Source: CAVHIG01 sp963636105 (GTDB lineage Bacteria; Bacillota; Clostridia; Peptostreptococcales; Anaerovoracaceae). From it: a stretch of DNA of 13,906 nucleotides. A model generated the notes under the pieces. That model searched no databases and was not told where the DNA came from. It worked only from the letters and a program-made list of their open reading frames with translations. The stretch's first letter is position 1. Each line of letters starts with the position of its first letter. The position numbers and the translations under genes were made by a program. Shown in pieces: positions 1-7,697 of this stretch. The DNA lies in contig CAVHIG010000048.1 in NCBI GenBank assembly GCA_963636105.1, positions 1 to 13,906 on the forward strand. Reading direction: 5' to 3'.

Positions 1-36
1 AAACGTTCTCGACGGTTCCTTAAAAAATTGCGCCAT
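1..36 (-). CDS. guaB: Probable IMP dehydrogenase, N-terminal fragment (cut by window edge)
   Basis: Only the first 12 codons are inside the window, reading MAQFFKEPSRTF with no stop before the edge. As I recall it, the 'EPSRTF' start is typical of the IMP dehydrogenases of Lachnospiraceae, which catalyse the NAD-dependent oxidation of IMP to XMP in guanine nucleotide synthesis. That is recognition from a very short stretch. An AGGAGG lies 12 nt before the ATG, and a second purine-rich run, AGAAGG, almost touches it. No other in-frame start follows the AGGAGG. The gene begins about 18 bp beyond the recognisable end of repeat copy 1, so its leader or promoter is probably in or next to that element. 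The start itself is reasonably sure; the gene identity is tentative. Confidence 0.5.
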   Translation of the reverse strand, partial: MAQFFKEPSRTF

Positions 37-54
37 ACCTTCTATAATCCTCCT

Positions 55-150
55 AATCAAATTATTTGTTGCAAGGAAGCTTTGGGGCGGTAGCTGTCTG
101 CAGACCCTTGTGACGAGCAGCGCAAGACAGCTTTAAGCCCCAAAGCTTCA
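55..150 (-). repeat. Interspersed structured repeat, copy 1 (internally deleted)
   Basis: This short version of the element is also seen at 10378-10650 and 13756-13906. The outer stem GAAGCTTTGGGG (76-87) pairs with CCCCAAAGCTTC (138-149). The left part (55-120) aligns almost base for base with the other copies. About 150 bp of the middle is missing: the sequence jumps from the GACGAGCAGC box straight to AAGACAGCT and the closing arm. What is left can fold as one long hairpin, with AGCTGTCT (92-99) pairing with AGACAGCT (125-132). The GTATAC outer ends found on the other copies are absent. It sits between the carboxypeptidase gene and the probable guaB start. Confidence 0.85.
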
Positions 151-189
151 ATTTCGACATTTCATCAATCCAAAATACACTTTTGTGAA

Positions 190-1005
190 CTACTCCGTCT
201 CTCCCAAATATTCCTCAAGCGTGGTCTGCTGCTCGTAAATAACCTTCGCGTGCTCAAGCCCCACATAGCGGATATGCCAAGGCTCATACATATATCCCGT
301 GATATCCTCCTTGCCCTCCGGAAATCTGATGATAAATCCGTATTCGTGCGCGTGCTCCGCAAGCCACTTGCCCTCATTCGTATTGGCAAAATCCTGCGTA
401 AGCCTCCAATTTACCGAAGCCGCGCTCACATCCGCCGTAAGCCCGCTCTGATGCTCACTCGTGCCCGGCCTTGCGCTGTAGCGATCCGCCGCCGCCTGAC
501 CATCCTTTGCAACATAGTTGTTGTACAGCGTCTCCTGCGCGTAATACGAGCGATAAGCCGAAGTCAGCCTTATGTCATATCCCGCGGCCTTTGCGCCCTC
601 CACAAGCTTATCGTAAGCGTCCGCCGCCACCTGCCGCATCTTCCTGTAGCCCTCGTAGCTCCTGTCGGCATAATACTTTGGAACCACCAAATCCGCCGGC
701 ACATAGTCGCTGCCCACGGTATGCGTCCTGTTTATCAAAACCAGATATTCGTCGTTTTTATCGATCACCGGAGCCGCACCTTCGTCGTTTGCGGACACCT
801 CGCCTGCCCCCTGCGCCTCGCCGTTTCCGCCGTTTTCTGCGGAAACTTCGCCGCTTGCGGAAACTGCGGAGTTTCCAGCGTCGGCGTCGTTTTTCGCGTC
901 ATTGTCCGTGCCTGTCACGGCTGCTCCACCCAAAAGCAGCACCGCTATGGCAAGCACCGCAAGTGTAATTTTCATTTTCGTATTACTCTTCCTTTTCCTT
1001 TTCAT
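190..1005 (-). CDS. VanY/M15B-type D-alanyl-D-alanine carboxypeptidase, membrane-anchored
   Basis: This 271-residue protein should remove the terminal D-Ala from peptidoglycan stem peptides outside the membrane. Residues 1-11 are basic and about 12-31 form one hydrophobic segment with no lipobox cysteine, so it is a signal anchor or a cleavable signal. Residues 32-80 are a low-complexity Ala/Gly/Ser/Asn/Glu linker. The M15B catalytic domain follows: SAYRSYYAQ (149-157), the zinc motif SEHQSGLTADV (H185 and D192), and EPWH with catalytic E241 and zinc ligand H244. All key residues are present. An ATG at 975 (residue 11) is a possible alternative start; neither start has a strong ribosome binding site. 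The linker is encoded by three copies of the GCGGAAAC word (823-864). A good promoter lies about 100 bp upstream, so it is probably transcribed alone. Whether it is a housekeeping trimming enzyme or a VanY-like accessory cannot be told; no van regulators are nearby. Confidence 0.9.
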   Translation of the reverse strand: MKRKRKSNTKMKITLAVLAIAVLLLGGAAVTGTDNDAKNDADAGNSAVSASGEVSAENGGNGEAQGAGEVSANDEGAAPVIDKNDEYLVLINRTHTVGSDYVPADLVVPKYYADRSYEGYRKMRQVAADAYDKLVEGAKAAGYDIRLTSAYRSYYAQETLYNNYVAKDGQAAADRYSARPGTSEHQSGLTADVSAASVNWRLTQDFANTNEGKWLAEHAHEYGFIIRFPEGKEDITGYMYEPWHIRYVGLEHAKVIYEQQTTLEEYLGETE

Positions 1006-1101
1006 ATCTCGAATCTACCCATATTTATTTGACACTCCGGCAATGATTCTACTAATCTGAAATTTCTTCGAGCCCAGCGCCAAAGTGCTGATTAGCTATG
1101 T

Positions 1102-1130
1102 ATTATATTACATTCGCCGTGAAACCTCAA
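1102..1130 (-). promoter_or_regulatory. Sigma-A-type promoter for the D,D-carboxypeptidase gene
   Basis: On the minus strand, TTGAGG (1125-1130) is followed after exactly 17 bp by a perfect TATAAT (1102-1107). Transcription would begin near 1095 and give a leader of about 90 nt before the ATG at 1005. The leader contains a weak dyad, CTAATC...GATTAG, with no recognised riboswitch pattern. The promoter call is by consensus match only. Confidence 0.6.
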
Positions 1131-1160
1131 GAACAAAATTTCCAAAATTTTAGATGTAAA

Positions 1161-1188
1161 ATAAAGGAACAACATCAAATTCCTTTGA
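1161..1188 (-). terminator. Weak possible terminator after the 90-residue protein gene
   Basis: On the minus strand AAAGGAA (1180-1186) and TTCCTTT (1163-1169) can form a 7 bp stem with a 10 nt loop, followed by ATTTTA. The stem is AT-rich and the T run short, so this is a marginal intrinsic terminator. Its position, about 30 bp past the stop of the small gene and before the next promoter, fits that role. Confidence 0.35.
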
Positions 1189-1215
1189 CATTGTCCCACA
1201 AATTTCAATATTTTT

Positions 1216-1488
1216 TTAGTGTGCCTTGAGCGCAACAATCTGCGAATTCAGGTCATCGATAGCAGCTCTGGATTCCAGAATCTTCTGATAAATCTCCATA
1301 ACCTCCGGCGCAAGGGATTCGCCTGCGTCCATCTTCTTCAGATAATAATCGCCGATTTTGGATATAGCTATCGCGATATTCTTTTCCTCGCCATTGATCT
1401 TTGAATTCATCTTTGCGATATCTACGGCATCGCCCGCCTTATCAGTAGCTGTCTTTGCAATATCACCGAGCTTATCAAGAAAAGCCAT
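1216..1488 (-). CDS. Small helical protein, 90 residues, unknown function
   Basis: The protein starts MAFLDKLGDIAKTATDKAGD and continues as two or three predicted amphipathic helices with no membrane segment and no cysteine. The C-terminal half (about 55-88, ending LNSQIVALKAH) has spacing compatible with a coiled coil. It resembles the N-terminal helical part of small Firmicute proteins annotated as zinc-ribbon domain proteins, but the zinc ribbon is missing here; that resemblance is from memory and weak. The ATG at 1488 is chosen because GGGAGG lies 7 nt upstream; an in-frame extension to 1530 would read back through the terminator stem of lgt. The start is only about 30 bp after that terminator, so expression would need read-through or a promoter within the hairpin region. 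I do not assign a function. Confidence 0.75.
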   Translation of the reverse strand: MAFLDKLGDIAKTATDKAGDAVDIAKMNSKINGEEKNIAIAISKIGDYYLKKMDAGESLAPEVMEIYQKILESRAAIDDLNSQIVALKAH

Positions 1489-1513
1489 AACATTTCCTCC
1501 CTTTTTTGTCGTA

Positions 1514-1572
1514 ACATAAAAACCGCCCAAAAGGCTATACTTTCATACAGTATACACCCTTTGGGCGGTTTT
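1514..1572 (-). terminator. Strong rho-independent terminator after lgt
   Basis: On the minus strand an outer stem of about 16 bp (1557-1572 with 1519-1534, one G-U pair, core ACCGCCC/GGGCGGT) encloses an inner 6 bp stem, TATACT/AGTATA, with a 7 nt loop. It is followed by five Ts and an AT-rich tail. The 5' arm begins with AAAA, so the hairpin might also work on the other strand, but no plus-strand gene needs it. It lies about 80 bp after the lgt stop codon and ends about 30 bp before the start of the next gene. Confidence 0.85.
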
Positions 1573-1651
1573 GTAAATAGCTTATTCTACAGCTGATTTA
1601 TATTTGCGTCTCTTTCCTATTAGTACCAAAATAGCAGAGTTATAGATTTCG

Positions 1652-2431
1652 CTATGCATTCAATTCCTTGGCGCTTTTCCTATGCCGCCTGCGAAGCAGC
1701 GCATATGCTATGATGCATACCAAGATGACAGCTGCGCTGAAAAGCTGCGCCTGCCTAAACGGGCCTATCATCAGGCTGTCGGTGCGCAGGCTTTCCACCA
1801 AAATGCGCTCCAGCGAATACAAGATTCCATAAATGCACACCACCTGCCCGTCGAAGCTACGCCTTCTGTCTACATATAGAAGAAGGAAGCACAGCAAGAA
1901 GCACCATATGGATTCATACAAAAAAGTAGGATGCACCATCTGCCCGTCCACCGGGATGGCCCATGGCAAATCCGTCGGACCGCCGTGCGCCTCCTGATTG
2001 AAGTAGTTCCCCCACCTGCCGATGGCCTGCGCCATTGCCACACCCGGAACCACAAGGTCAAGCGCGTTCAGCGGATTGATTTTCCAGAGGTGACATAGAA
2101 ACGCCGCCGTTCCGAGGCCGAAGATCAGGCCTCCGTGTATGGCGAGACCGCCTCCGCGTATATTGAGAATCTGCGAGAGGTGCTGCGAATAATAATCCCA
2201 GCTGAAAGCCACATAATAGAGCCTTGCGCCCAGGACGCCCATCGGTATGCCTATGAGCACGCCGTCCAGAAGTCTGTCCTTTTCGATTCCATGACGCGAC
2301 GCCCTGTAATATGCCATGAGTGTGGCGCACAGCATCCCGCATGCTATCAGTATGCCATACCACATGACATTTATTCCAAATATTGAAAACGCCACCGAAT
2401 CCGGTATGTAAGTGTTTAAAAAATGTAACAT
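1652..2431 (-). CDS. lgt: Prolipoprotein diacylglyceryl transferase
   Basis: Lgt moves the diacylglyceryl group from phosphatidylglycerol to the lipobox cysteine of prelipoproteins in the cytoplasmic membrane. This 259-residue protein has about seven hydrophobic segments and a basic C-terminal tail (LLRRRHRKSAKEL), typical for the family. Visible signatures are IRGGGLAIHGGLI (91-103, with conserved H99), the Lgt signature GRWGNYFNQEAHG (138-150, with R139, N142 and E147), HPTFLYES (167-174) and a late Arg in ERILVESLR (208-216). The length is normal and nothing key is missing. The ATG at 2431 has GAGGAG just upstream. It follows clpB by 97 bp without an obvious terminator between them, so partial co-transcription is possible, and it ends in a strong terminator. 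Two lipoproteins in this window would be its substrates. Confidence 0.96.
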   Translation of the reverse strand: MLHFLNTYIPDSVAFSIFGINVMWYGILIACGMLCATLMAYYRASRHGIEKDRLLDGVLIGIPMGVLGARLYYVAFSWDYYSQHLSQILNIRGGGLAIHGGLIFGLGTAAFLCHLWKINPLNALDLVVPGVAMAQAIGRWGNYFNQEAHGGPTDLPWAIPVDGQMVHPTFLYESIWCFLLCFLLLYVDRRRSFDGQVVCIYGILYSLERILVESLRTDSLMIGPFRQAQLFSAAVILVCIIAYALLRRRHRKSAKELNA

Positions 2432-2528
2432 TATCTCCTCACTGTTTTTTTAGATTTTAATCTGCCATGCGCCCTTTTGCCCAATTCCGACTATCAGAGG
2501 GCAAATATATGGCGCGGCAATAAAATCC

Positions 2529-5084
2529 CTATAATGTTACCGTATCTCCGTCCTTGACCTCGCCCTTTATTATCCTGCTCGCAAGCTCCGTCTCGATATT
2601 CTTCTGCAAATACCTCTTGACCGGTCTTGCGCCGTAAGCCGGCGAGTAGGCTTCCGTCGCAATCCTCTTCCTTGTCTCCGGCGAAAGCTCAAGCCGAATC
2701 TGCCTATCCTCAAGCCTCTTTTGAATATCCACAAGCGACAAATCGATAATCTTGCCAATCTGCGCCTCAGTCAGCGGCGAAAATACCACAATATCGTCGA
2801 TTCTGTTCAAAAACTCCGGCCTGAAATACTTCTTCATCTCAGCCTCGACATGCTGCTTTACATCAGAATCTATGCTTCCGTCCTGCCTGATATTGTCTAT
2901 CAGATAAGAGCTGCCGATATTCGAAGTCATGATGACGATAGTATTCTTGAAATCCACGGTCCTGCCCTGATTATCAGTCAGCCTGCCGTCATCCAGAAGC
3001 TGCAGCAAAATATTGAAGACATCCGGATGCGCCTTCTCTATCTCATCGAAAAGAATTACGCTATAAGGCTTCCTGCGCACCGCCTCTGTCAGCTGTCCGC
3101 CCTCATCATAGCCCACATATCCCGGAGGCGCTCCTACCAGTCTGGATACCGAGTGCTTCTCCATGTACTCCGACATATCGATTCTGATCATATTCCGCTC
3201 GGAGTCGAAAAGCGCCTCGGACAAAGCCTTTGCAAGCTCCGTCTTGCCCACTCCCGTAGGTCCCAGGAAGATAAATGAGCCGATTGGCCTGTTTTCAGCC
3301 TTGAGCCCTGCCCTTGCGCGCAGTACCGCCTCAGAGACTGCGGAAACGGCGTCGTCCTGTCCGACGACTCGTTTGTGCAATATCTCCGGGAGATGCAGGA
3401 GCTTTTCGCGCTCCGTCTCCACAAGCTTGCTCACAGGGATGCCCGTCCACGCGGAGACAACCTCCGCAATTTCCTCTTCGCCTACCTCTTCCTTAAGAAG
3501 CTTCCGCTCGTCTGCCTCTTTTTTCAGCTCCGCCTCGGCCGCAAGCTTCTTTTCAAGCTCAGGAAGCGTGCCGTATTTCAGCTTCGCAAGCTGCTCCAGG
3601 TCGTAGGCTCTCTCCGCCTGCTCGATTTGCAGCTTTACATTTTCGATTTCCTTCTTTGTGGCTTTGAGCTCCGTAATCGCATTCTTCTCAGACTCCCATT
3701 GAGCCCTCATCTTTGAATTCTGCTCCTTGAGCTCGGAAAGCTCCTTTTCGATATTTTCAAGCCGGCGCGCCGATGCATCGTCAGTCTCCTTTGAAAGAGC
3801 CTGTCTCTCAATCTCAAGCTGCATGATCTTTCTCGAAATCTCATCAAGCTCCGTCGGCAGCGAATCTATCTCTGTACGAATCTTTGCCGCGGCCTCATCC
3901 ATGAGGTCTATGGCCTTATCCGGCAAGAATCTGTCGCTTATATACCTGTCCGAAAGCGTCGCGCAGGCGATAAGTGCGTTATCCGTAATCCTTACGCCGT
4001 GGTGAATCTCAAAACGTTCCTTGAGGCCCCTCAAAATCGAAATCGTGTCCTCAACCGTCGGCTGATCCACGAGCACCTTCTGAAAACGTCTCTCAAGAGC
4101 CGCGTCCTTTTCGATATATTTTCTATACTCATCAAGCGTAGTCGCGCCTATACAATGCAGCTCGCCCCTCGCAAGCTTTGGCTTCAGGAGATTTCCGGCA
4201 TCCATAGAGCCTTCCGTCCTGCCCGCGCCCACAATGTTGTGAATCTCATCTATAAAGAGGATTATCCTGCCCTCTGATTTCTCAATCTCCGCAAGCACGG
4301 CCTTGAGTCGCTCCTCAAACTCGCCTCTAAACTTTGCTCCCGCGATAAGCGCACCCATATCCAGCGCAAATATCGTCTTGTCCTTCAGACCCTCCGGCAC
4401 ATCGCCGTTTAAAATTCTCTGCGCAAGTCCTTCTACAACCGCAGTCTTGCCGACGCCCGGCTCGCCTATGAGCACAGGATTATTCTTTGTCCTTCTTGAC
4501 AAAATCTGTATCGCGTGCCTTATTTCGGAATCTCTGCCAATCACCGGGTCGAGCTTGCCCTCCCTGGCCATCTCCACAAGGTCACGCCCGTATTTATTGA
4601 GCGCGTCGTAATTATCCTCAGGATTGTCGCTCGTCACTCTCTGATTTCCCCTTACCTTCGTCAGAGCCTGCAAAAACTTTTCCTTTGTAATGCCATAATC
4701 CCTGAAAATCCTTGCAGACGGTGTGGCTCTTTCTTCCAAAAGTGCCATATATAGGTGTTCCACGCTGACATACTCGTCCTTAAACTCTCCCGCCAGCTTC
4801 TCAGCCTTTATAATAATCTCGTTTAACCTTCGCGACGCATAGACATTGTCCGCGCCTCCGCTTACTTGCGGAAACTTCGCGAGTTCTCCCTCAAGCGCCG
4901 TTTCCACACCCTTTGCGTCGATACCCATAAGACCGAGGAGCTTTGGAATCAGGCCATCCTGCTGCTGCATAAGAGCCATGTGCAAATGCTCGCCCGTAAG
5001 CTCCTGATGCCCACGCTCTATAGCAAGCTTCTGACTCTCCACAATAGCCGACTGTGCATTCTGCGTATACTTTTCCAAATTCAT
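2529..5084 (-). CDS. clpB: Chaperone ClpB, AAA+ disaggregase
   Basis: This is a hexameric ATP-driven disaggregase that works with DnaK to rescue aggregated proteins in the cytoplasm. The domains of the 851-residue protein are in the usual order: N-domain (1-145), first AAA+ module with Walker A GEPGVGKT (207-214) and Walker B LFIDE (about 276-280), the long coiled-coil middle domain (about 405-520) that separates ClpB from ClpA/ClpC, and a second AAA+ module with Walker A GPTGVGKT (608-615). I chose the ATG at 5084: the upstream in-frame GTG at 5093 is part of the ribosome binding site AAGGGGTGAG, which sits correctly for the ATG. A CIRCE operator and a promoter precede it, so heat-shock control by HrcA is expected. 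The gene holds two GCGGAAAC words (3340-3347 and 4868-4875), the latter coding KFPQ in the N-domain tail. Confidence 0.98.
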   Translation of the reverse strand: MNLEKYTQNAQSAIVESQKLAIERGHQELTGEHLHMALMQQQDGLIPKLLGLMGIDAKGVETALEGELAKFPQVSGGADNVYASRRLNEIIIKAEKLAGEFKDEYVSVEHLYMALLEERATPSARIFRDYGITKEKFLQALTKVRGNQRVTSDNPEDNYDALNKYGRDLVEMAREGKLDPVIGRDSEIRHAIQILSRRTKNNPVLIGEPGVGKTAVVEGLAQRILNGDVPEGLKDKTIFALDMGALIAGAKFRGEFEERLKAVLAEIEKSEGRIILFIDEIHNIVGAGRTEGSMDAGNLLKPKLARGELHCIGATTLDEYRKYIEKDAALERRFQKVLVDQPTVEDTISILRGLKERFEIHHGVRITDNALIACATLSDRYISDRFLPDKAIDLMDEAAAKIRTEIDSLPTELDEISRKIMQLEIERQALSKETDDASARRLENIEKELSELKEQNSKMRAQWESEKNAITELKATKKEIENVKLQIEQAERAYDLEQLAKLKYGTLPELEKKLAAEAELKKEADERKLLKEEVGEEEIAEVVSAWTGIPVSKLVETEREKLLHLPEILHKRVVGQDDAVSAVSEAVLRARAGLKAENRPIGSFIFLGPTGVGKTELAKALSEALFDSERNMIRIDMSEYMEKHSVSRLVGAPPGYVGYDEGGQLTEAVRRKPYSVILFDEIEKAHPDVFNILLQLLDDGRLTDNQGRTVDFKNTIVIMTSNIGSSYLIDNIRQDGSIDSDVKQHVEAEMKKYFRPEFLNRIDDIVVFSPLTEAQIGKIIDLSLVDIQKRLEDRQIRLELSPETRKRIATEAYSPAYGARPVKRYLQKNIETELASRIIKGEVKDGDTVTL

Positions 5085-5132
5085 ATATCTCACCCCTTTA
5101 CATCTTCATACCCATTTCTCAAGTACAACTAC

Positions 5133-5161
5133 ATTCTACACCCGAGTTTTGAAAATGTAAA
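5133..5161 (-). promoter_or_regulatory. Sigma-A-type promoter of clpB
   Basis: On the minus strand TTTACA (5156-5161) and TAGAAT (5133-5138) are separated by exactly 17 bp. The predicted start near 5126 gives a leader of about 42 nt before the clpB ATG. The CIRCE operator lies 8 bp upstream of the -35 box. The match is by eye. Confidence 0.6.
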
Positions 5162-5169
5162 GAACTTTT

Positions 5170-5196
5170 TTAGCACTCACCGCAAAAGAGTGCTAA
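5170..5196 (-). promoter_or_regulatory. CIRCE operator (HrcA binding site) upstream of clpB
   Basis: The sequence is TTAGCACTC, nine bases, then GAGTGCTAA: a perfect match to the CIRCE consensus with the correct 9 bp spacer. CIRCE is bound by the repressor HrcA, which classically controls groESL and dnaK. Here it lies between the M50 peptidase gene (ending at 5238) and clpB, so clpB is the only sensible target. HrcA itself is not in this window. Confidence 0.95.
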
Positions 5197-5237
5197 CAAA
5201 TTTATTCGCCATATGCAGAGAGCTGTAGCCGAGCCTC

Positions 5238-5969
5238 CTACAGCATAATCCCCGACAAGGCATTCAAAATACCCTTCATCAGGAAGTTTACGGCAGGAGT
5301 GAGTATCATGTCGATTACGTTGAAGAGAATCAGCACCATCATGACCAAAAATCCATTGCGCCGTAGAAATTCTACGACATTATTGCTTCTGAATGAGAAA
5401 ATCGCGTCCAAAATTCCAAAACCGTCAAGCGGCGGAATAGGAATGAGGTTGAATACCATAAGGACGAGATTTACATCCATGATATAAAATACCATCAAAG
5501 CGACTATATTTCCGAGTCCGCTTTCGAGAGCAGCATAATAGCCATGCTTGTACATCGCCACATATACGATTCCGGCTGCGATCGCAATCACAAAATTCAT
5601 CGCCACACCGGCTACTCCGATGAGTATCTCACCGCTTCTGCGATTCTTCAAGTTGTTTGGATTATATGGCACCGCTACGCCCCAGCCAAAGCCTAAAAAG
5701 AGCAGCGCTATAAAGCCGAAGGGATCAAAATGCGCCTTTGGATTTATCGTCGCGCGTCCCATATTCTTCGCGGTCGGATCGCCCAGGATATTTGCCATCT
5801 CCGCATGCGCAAATTCATGAAACGACAGGCCGATAAGTATGGCAGGCAGCACCAAAGCCTTGTGTACCACCCAGTCCATCACCGAGCTATATTGCATGAT
5901 GGATGATATAGCCATCAAAATTACGAGTATCAAAAATACCGGATCAAATTGAATTCTGTAATGTCTCAT
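5238..5969 (-). CDS. Site-2-protease-like M50 family intramembrane metallopeptidase
   Basis: This 243-residue polytopic membrane protein has the S2P/M50B zinc motif HEFAH (51-55) inside the first membrane core. A characteristic ILGDPTAKNMGR and NPKAHFDPFG stretch (61-85) follows, and the third ligand lies in the late NLIPIPPLDGF motif (D182). It matches the short, PDZ-lacking M50B-like family found widely in bacteria, which cleaves substrates within or near the membrane; the substrate of this subgroup is generally unknown. The ATG at 5969 is preceded by AAGGA and GAGGA. It follows cls by 79 bp with no clear terminator, so it may be the last gene of that transcription unit. Right after it the CIRCE/clpB promoter begins. 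It is not next to sigma or anti-sigma factors, so a regulatory-proteolysis role is not supported by context. Confidence 0.9.
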   Translation of the reverse strand: MRHYRIQFDPVFLILVILMAISSIMQYSSVMDWVVHKALVLPAILIGLSFHEFAHAEMANILGDPTAKNMGRATINPKAHFDPFGFIALLFLGFGWGVAVPYNPNNLKNRRSGEILIGVAGVAMNFVIAIAAGIVYVAMYKHGYYAALESGLGNIVALMVFYIMDVNLVLMVFNLIPIPPLDGFGILDAIFSFRSNNVVEFLRRNGFLVMMVLILFNVIDMILTPAVNFLMKGILNALSGIML

Positions 5970-6048
5970 TCCTCAAATTTCCTTTTTTTCTATTTTTATC
6001 ACATCGCCCGAGCGCCCTGGAGAAACCACGCCGTTTCCGCAAAAATCA

Positions 6049-7515
6049 CTACAAAAGGTCCGACACGAGCCGCGACACCGATTCCTTAAATTTTATCACA
6101 AGTGAACGCCTTCTGTATAAAGATTTTGTGAGTTCGTGGCAATTTGCCATATCATTTTCAAAAATCGCCTCGAGCTTATAGGCTTCCTCCTCATCATAGA
6201 TAAAAGCATTTGCCTCAAAATTCAGCTTGAAGCTTCGCCTGTCGAAGTTTGCCGAGCCCACGGAGGCCACCTCGCCATCCACAACTATCGTCTTTGCGTG
6301 TAAAAAGCCGTTGTCATATATAAATACCCGCACGCCTGAATTTACAAGCTCGCCCACGAAGGAGTATGTCGCCCAGTAGACAAACATATGATCCGGCTTG
6401 CAAGGTATCATTATACGCACATCCACTCCGGACTGCGCAGCCATTTTGAGCGATTCGAGAATGCTCGCGTCCGGCACAAAATACGGAGTTTGTATATAGA
6501 CATTTTTTCGCGCCGAGGTGATCATACGCATGTAACCGCGCTTTATCTCCTCTTTTTCCGAGTCCGGGCCGCAAGTGACGATCTGAATGCCGCTATGTCC
6601 TACGCTTATTACATCAGAGTAATACGCGTCCGCAAGCTCGAGCTTTTCCTTTGAAGCCACTCTCCAGTCCATCAAAAATCGCGCATTTATGTCCTGCACG
6701 GCAGAGCCGAAGATTCGCAGATGTGTATCGCGCCAATATCCAAAGCGCTTCTTCATGCCCAGGTACTCTCTTGCGATGTTGAAACCGCCTATGTATCCGA
6801 TGCTTCCGTCTATGATCGCGATTTTTCTGTGGTTTCTGTAATTCAGCTTGAAATTTAAAAATTTCAGCTTTGGCGCAAAGAAGAAGGCGACCTTGCCGCC
6901 GGCAGCGATAAAATCCTTGAAATTTCGTTTCGAAAGCTGCCTACCGCCCATGGCGTCTATGATCAGACGTACCTCTACGCCCTCCTTTGCCTTTTCGGTC
7001 AGTGCGTCTATGAGGTTGCGACCCACAGCATCATTTTTTATGATAAAGTACATGATATTTATGCTGTATTGCGCACTTTTTATGTCCGAAAGCAGGCTGT
7101 CAAACATGTGATTTCCGTCGGTAAGGATAAAAATACGATTGTCCTGGGTATAATAGGAATGGCTGTATCTTTGATGCAGCTTTATCATATCCTTCCATTT
7201 TCGACCCGCTTTTGTCGAAAATTCATAATCACCCTCATCCATATCCTGAGCCTGCTCGCGGAGCGAAGTGCTTATCTCAGAGACTTCCTTTTGTGAAAGC
7301 TTATATATCTTCTGTCGCGCTATGTTTTGCGAAAGCATAAAATACAGGAATATGCCCACGCCGGGCAGCAAAAATAGCACCATAAGCCAGGCAAGGGTAG
7401 CGGAGGAATTTTTTCTCTCCAGAAAAACTATCGTAAAGCCTATGAGCAGGTTGAGTATCGCCACGAAGCTGACGATTTGTGAAGCGCTGCTCCAAAAATT
7501 CGTACCTATGTACAT
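6049..7515 (-). CDS. cls: Cardiolipin synthase, phospholipase D family
   Basis: The protein condenses two phosphatidylglycerol molecules to cardiolipin and glycerol at the membrane. Two N-terminal membrane segments (about 12-32 and 38-60) form the PLDc_N region and are followed by two phospholipase D domains. Both HKD motifs are intact: HRKIAIIDGS (H229, K231, D236) and HAKTIVVDGE (H406, K408, D413), each followed by the expected G-G/SANF stretch. At 488 residues it is a normal length. The ATG at 7515 is set by a perfect AGGAGG nine bases upstream; a TTG two codons earlier lies too close to it. It follows the DUF3298-like lipoprotein gene after a 182 bp spacer containing repeats but no convincing promoter, so it may belong to the pstS-like/lipoprotein transcription unit. 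Confidence 0.95.
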   Translation of the reverse strand: MYIGTNFWSSASQIVSFVAILNLLIGFTIVFLERKNSSATLAWLMVLFLLPGVGIFLYFMLSQNIARQKIYKLSQKEVSEISTSLREQAQDMDEGDYEFSTKAGRKWKDMIKLHQRYSHSYYTQDNRIFILTDGNHMFDSLLSDIKSAQYSINIMYFIIKNDAVGRNLIDALTEKAKEGVEVRLIIDAMGGRQLSKRNFKDFIAAGGKVAFFFAPKLKFLNFKLNYRNHRKIAIIDGSIGYIGGFNIAREYLGMKKRFGYWRDTHLRIFGSAVQDINARFLMDWRVASKEKLELADAYYSDVISVGHSGIQIVTCGPDSEKEEIKRGYMRMITSARKNVYIQTPYFVPDASILESLKMAAQSGVDVRIMIPCKPDHMFVYWATYSFVGELVNSGVRVFIYDNGFLHAKTIVVDGEVASVGSANFDRRSFKLNFEANAFIYDEEEAYKLEAIFENDMANCHELTKSLYRRRSLVIKFKESVSRLVSDLL

Positions 7516-7543
7516 TCTCAAATTCCTCCTTTCTGCTAATTTT

Positions 7544-7674
7544 TTCCAGAATTTGCTTCCCGGGCTTTTTCACCCATCTTTATCAGGGCTTCCCCTTGTT
7601 TCCCAGGATTTACCTTTCCGGGCTTTTCCCGACCCTTCCAAAGCTTTTCCCGGTATTTACCTTCCCGGGCCTTC
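7544..7674 (-). repeat. Three degenerate 27 bp dyad repeats in the cls leader
   Basis: On the plus strand, three related stretches at 7544-7570, 7601-7627 and 7648-7674 share the pattern TCC-C/A-RG, ATTTRC, then YTTCCCGGGC. Each has an internal dyad in which CCCGG pairs with CCGGG or CCTGG across a loop of about 11 nt; the third copy is the most perfect. A further partial copy (AGGGCTTCCCC, near 7585) lies between the first two. Their spacings are 57 and 47 bp, so this is not a regular tandem repeat. They fill most of the spacer between the lipoprotein stop and cls. Confidence 0.6.
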
Positions 7675-7697
7675 CCTTCTATCTCCAAATATTTGCC

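Noticed and set aside
250..1032. Plus-strand open frame of 260 codons opposite the carboxypeptidase gene
   Set aside because: It is antisense to a gene with complete catalytic motifs. Its translation is rich in Arg, Cys and His with no family pattern, and no ribosome binding site was seen.
2432..2528. Terminator or promoter in the clpB-lgt spacer
   Set aside because: A TTTGCCC/GGGCAAA dyad exists but lacks a T run, and candidate promoter boxes have poor sequence or spacing.
5221..5243. Terminator after the M50 peptidase gene (CTGTAG...CTACAG)
   Set aside because: The stem is only 6 bp, overlaps the stop codon and has no T run after it.
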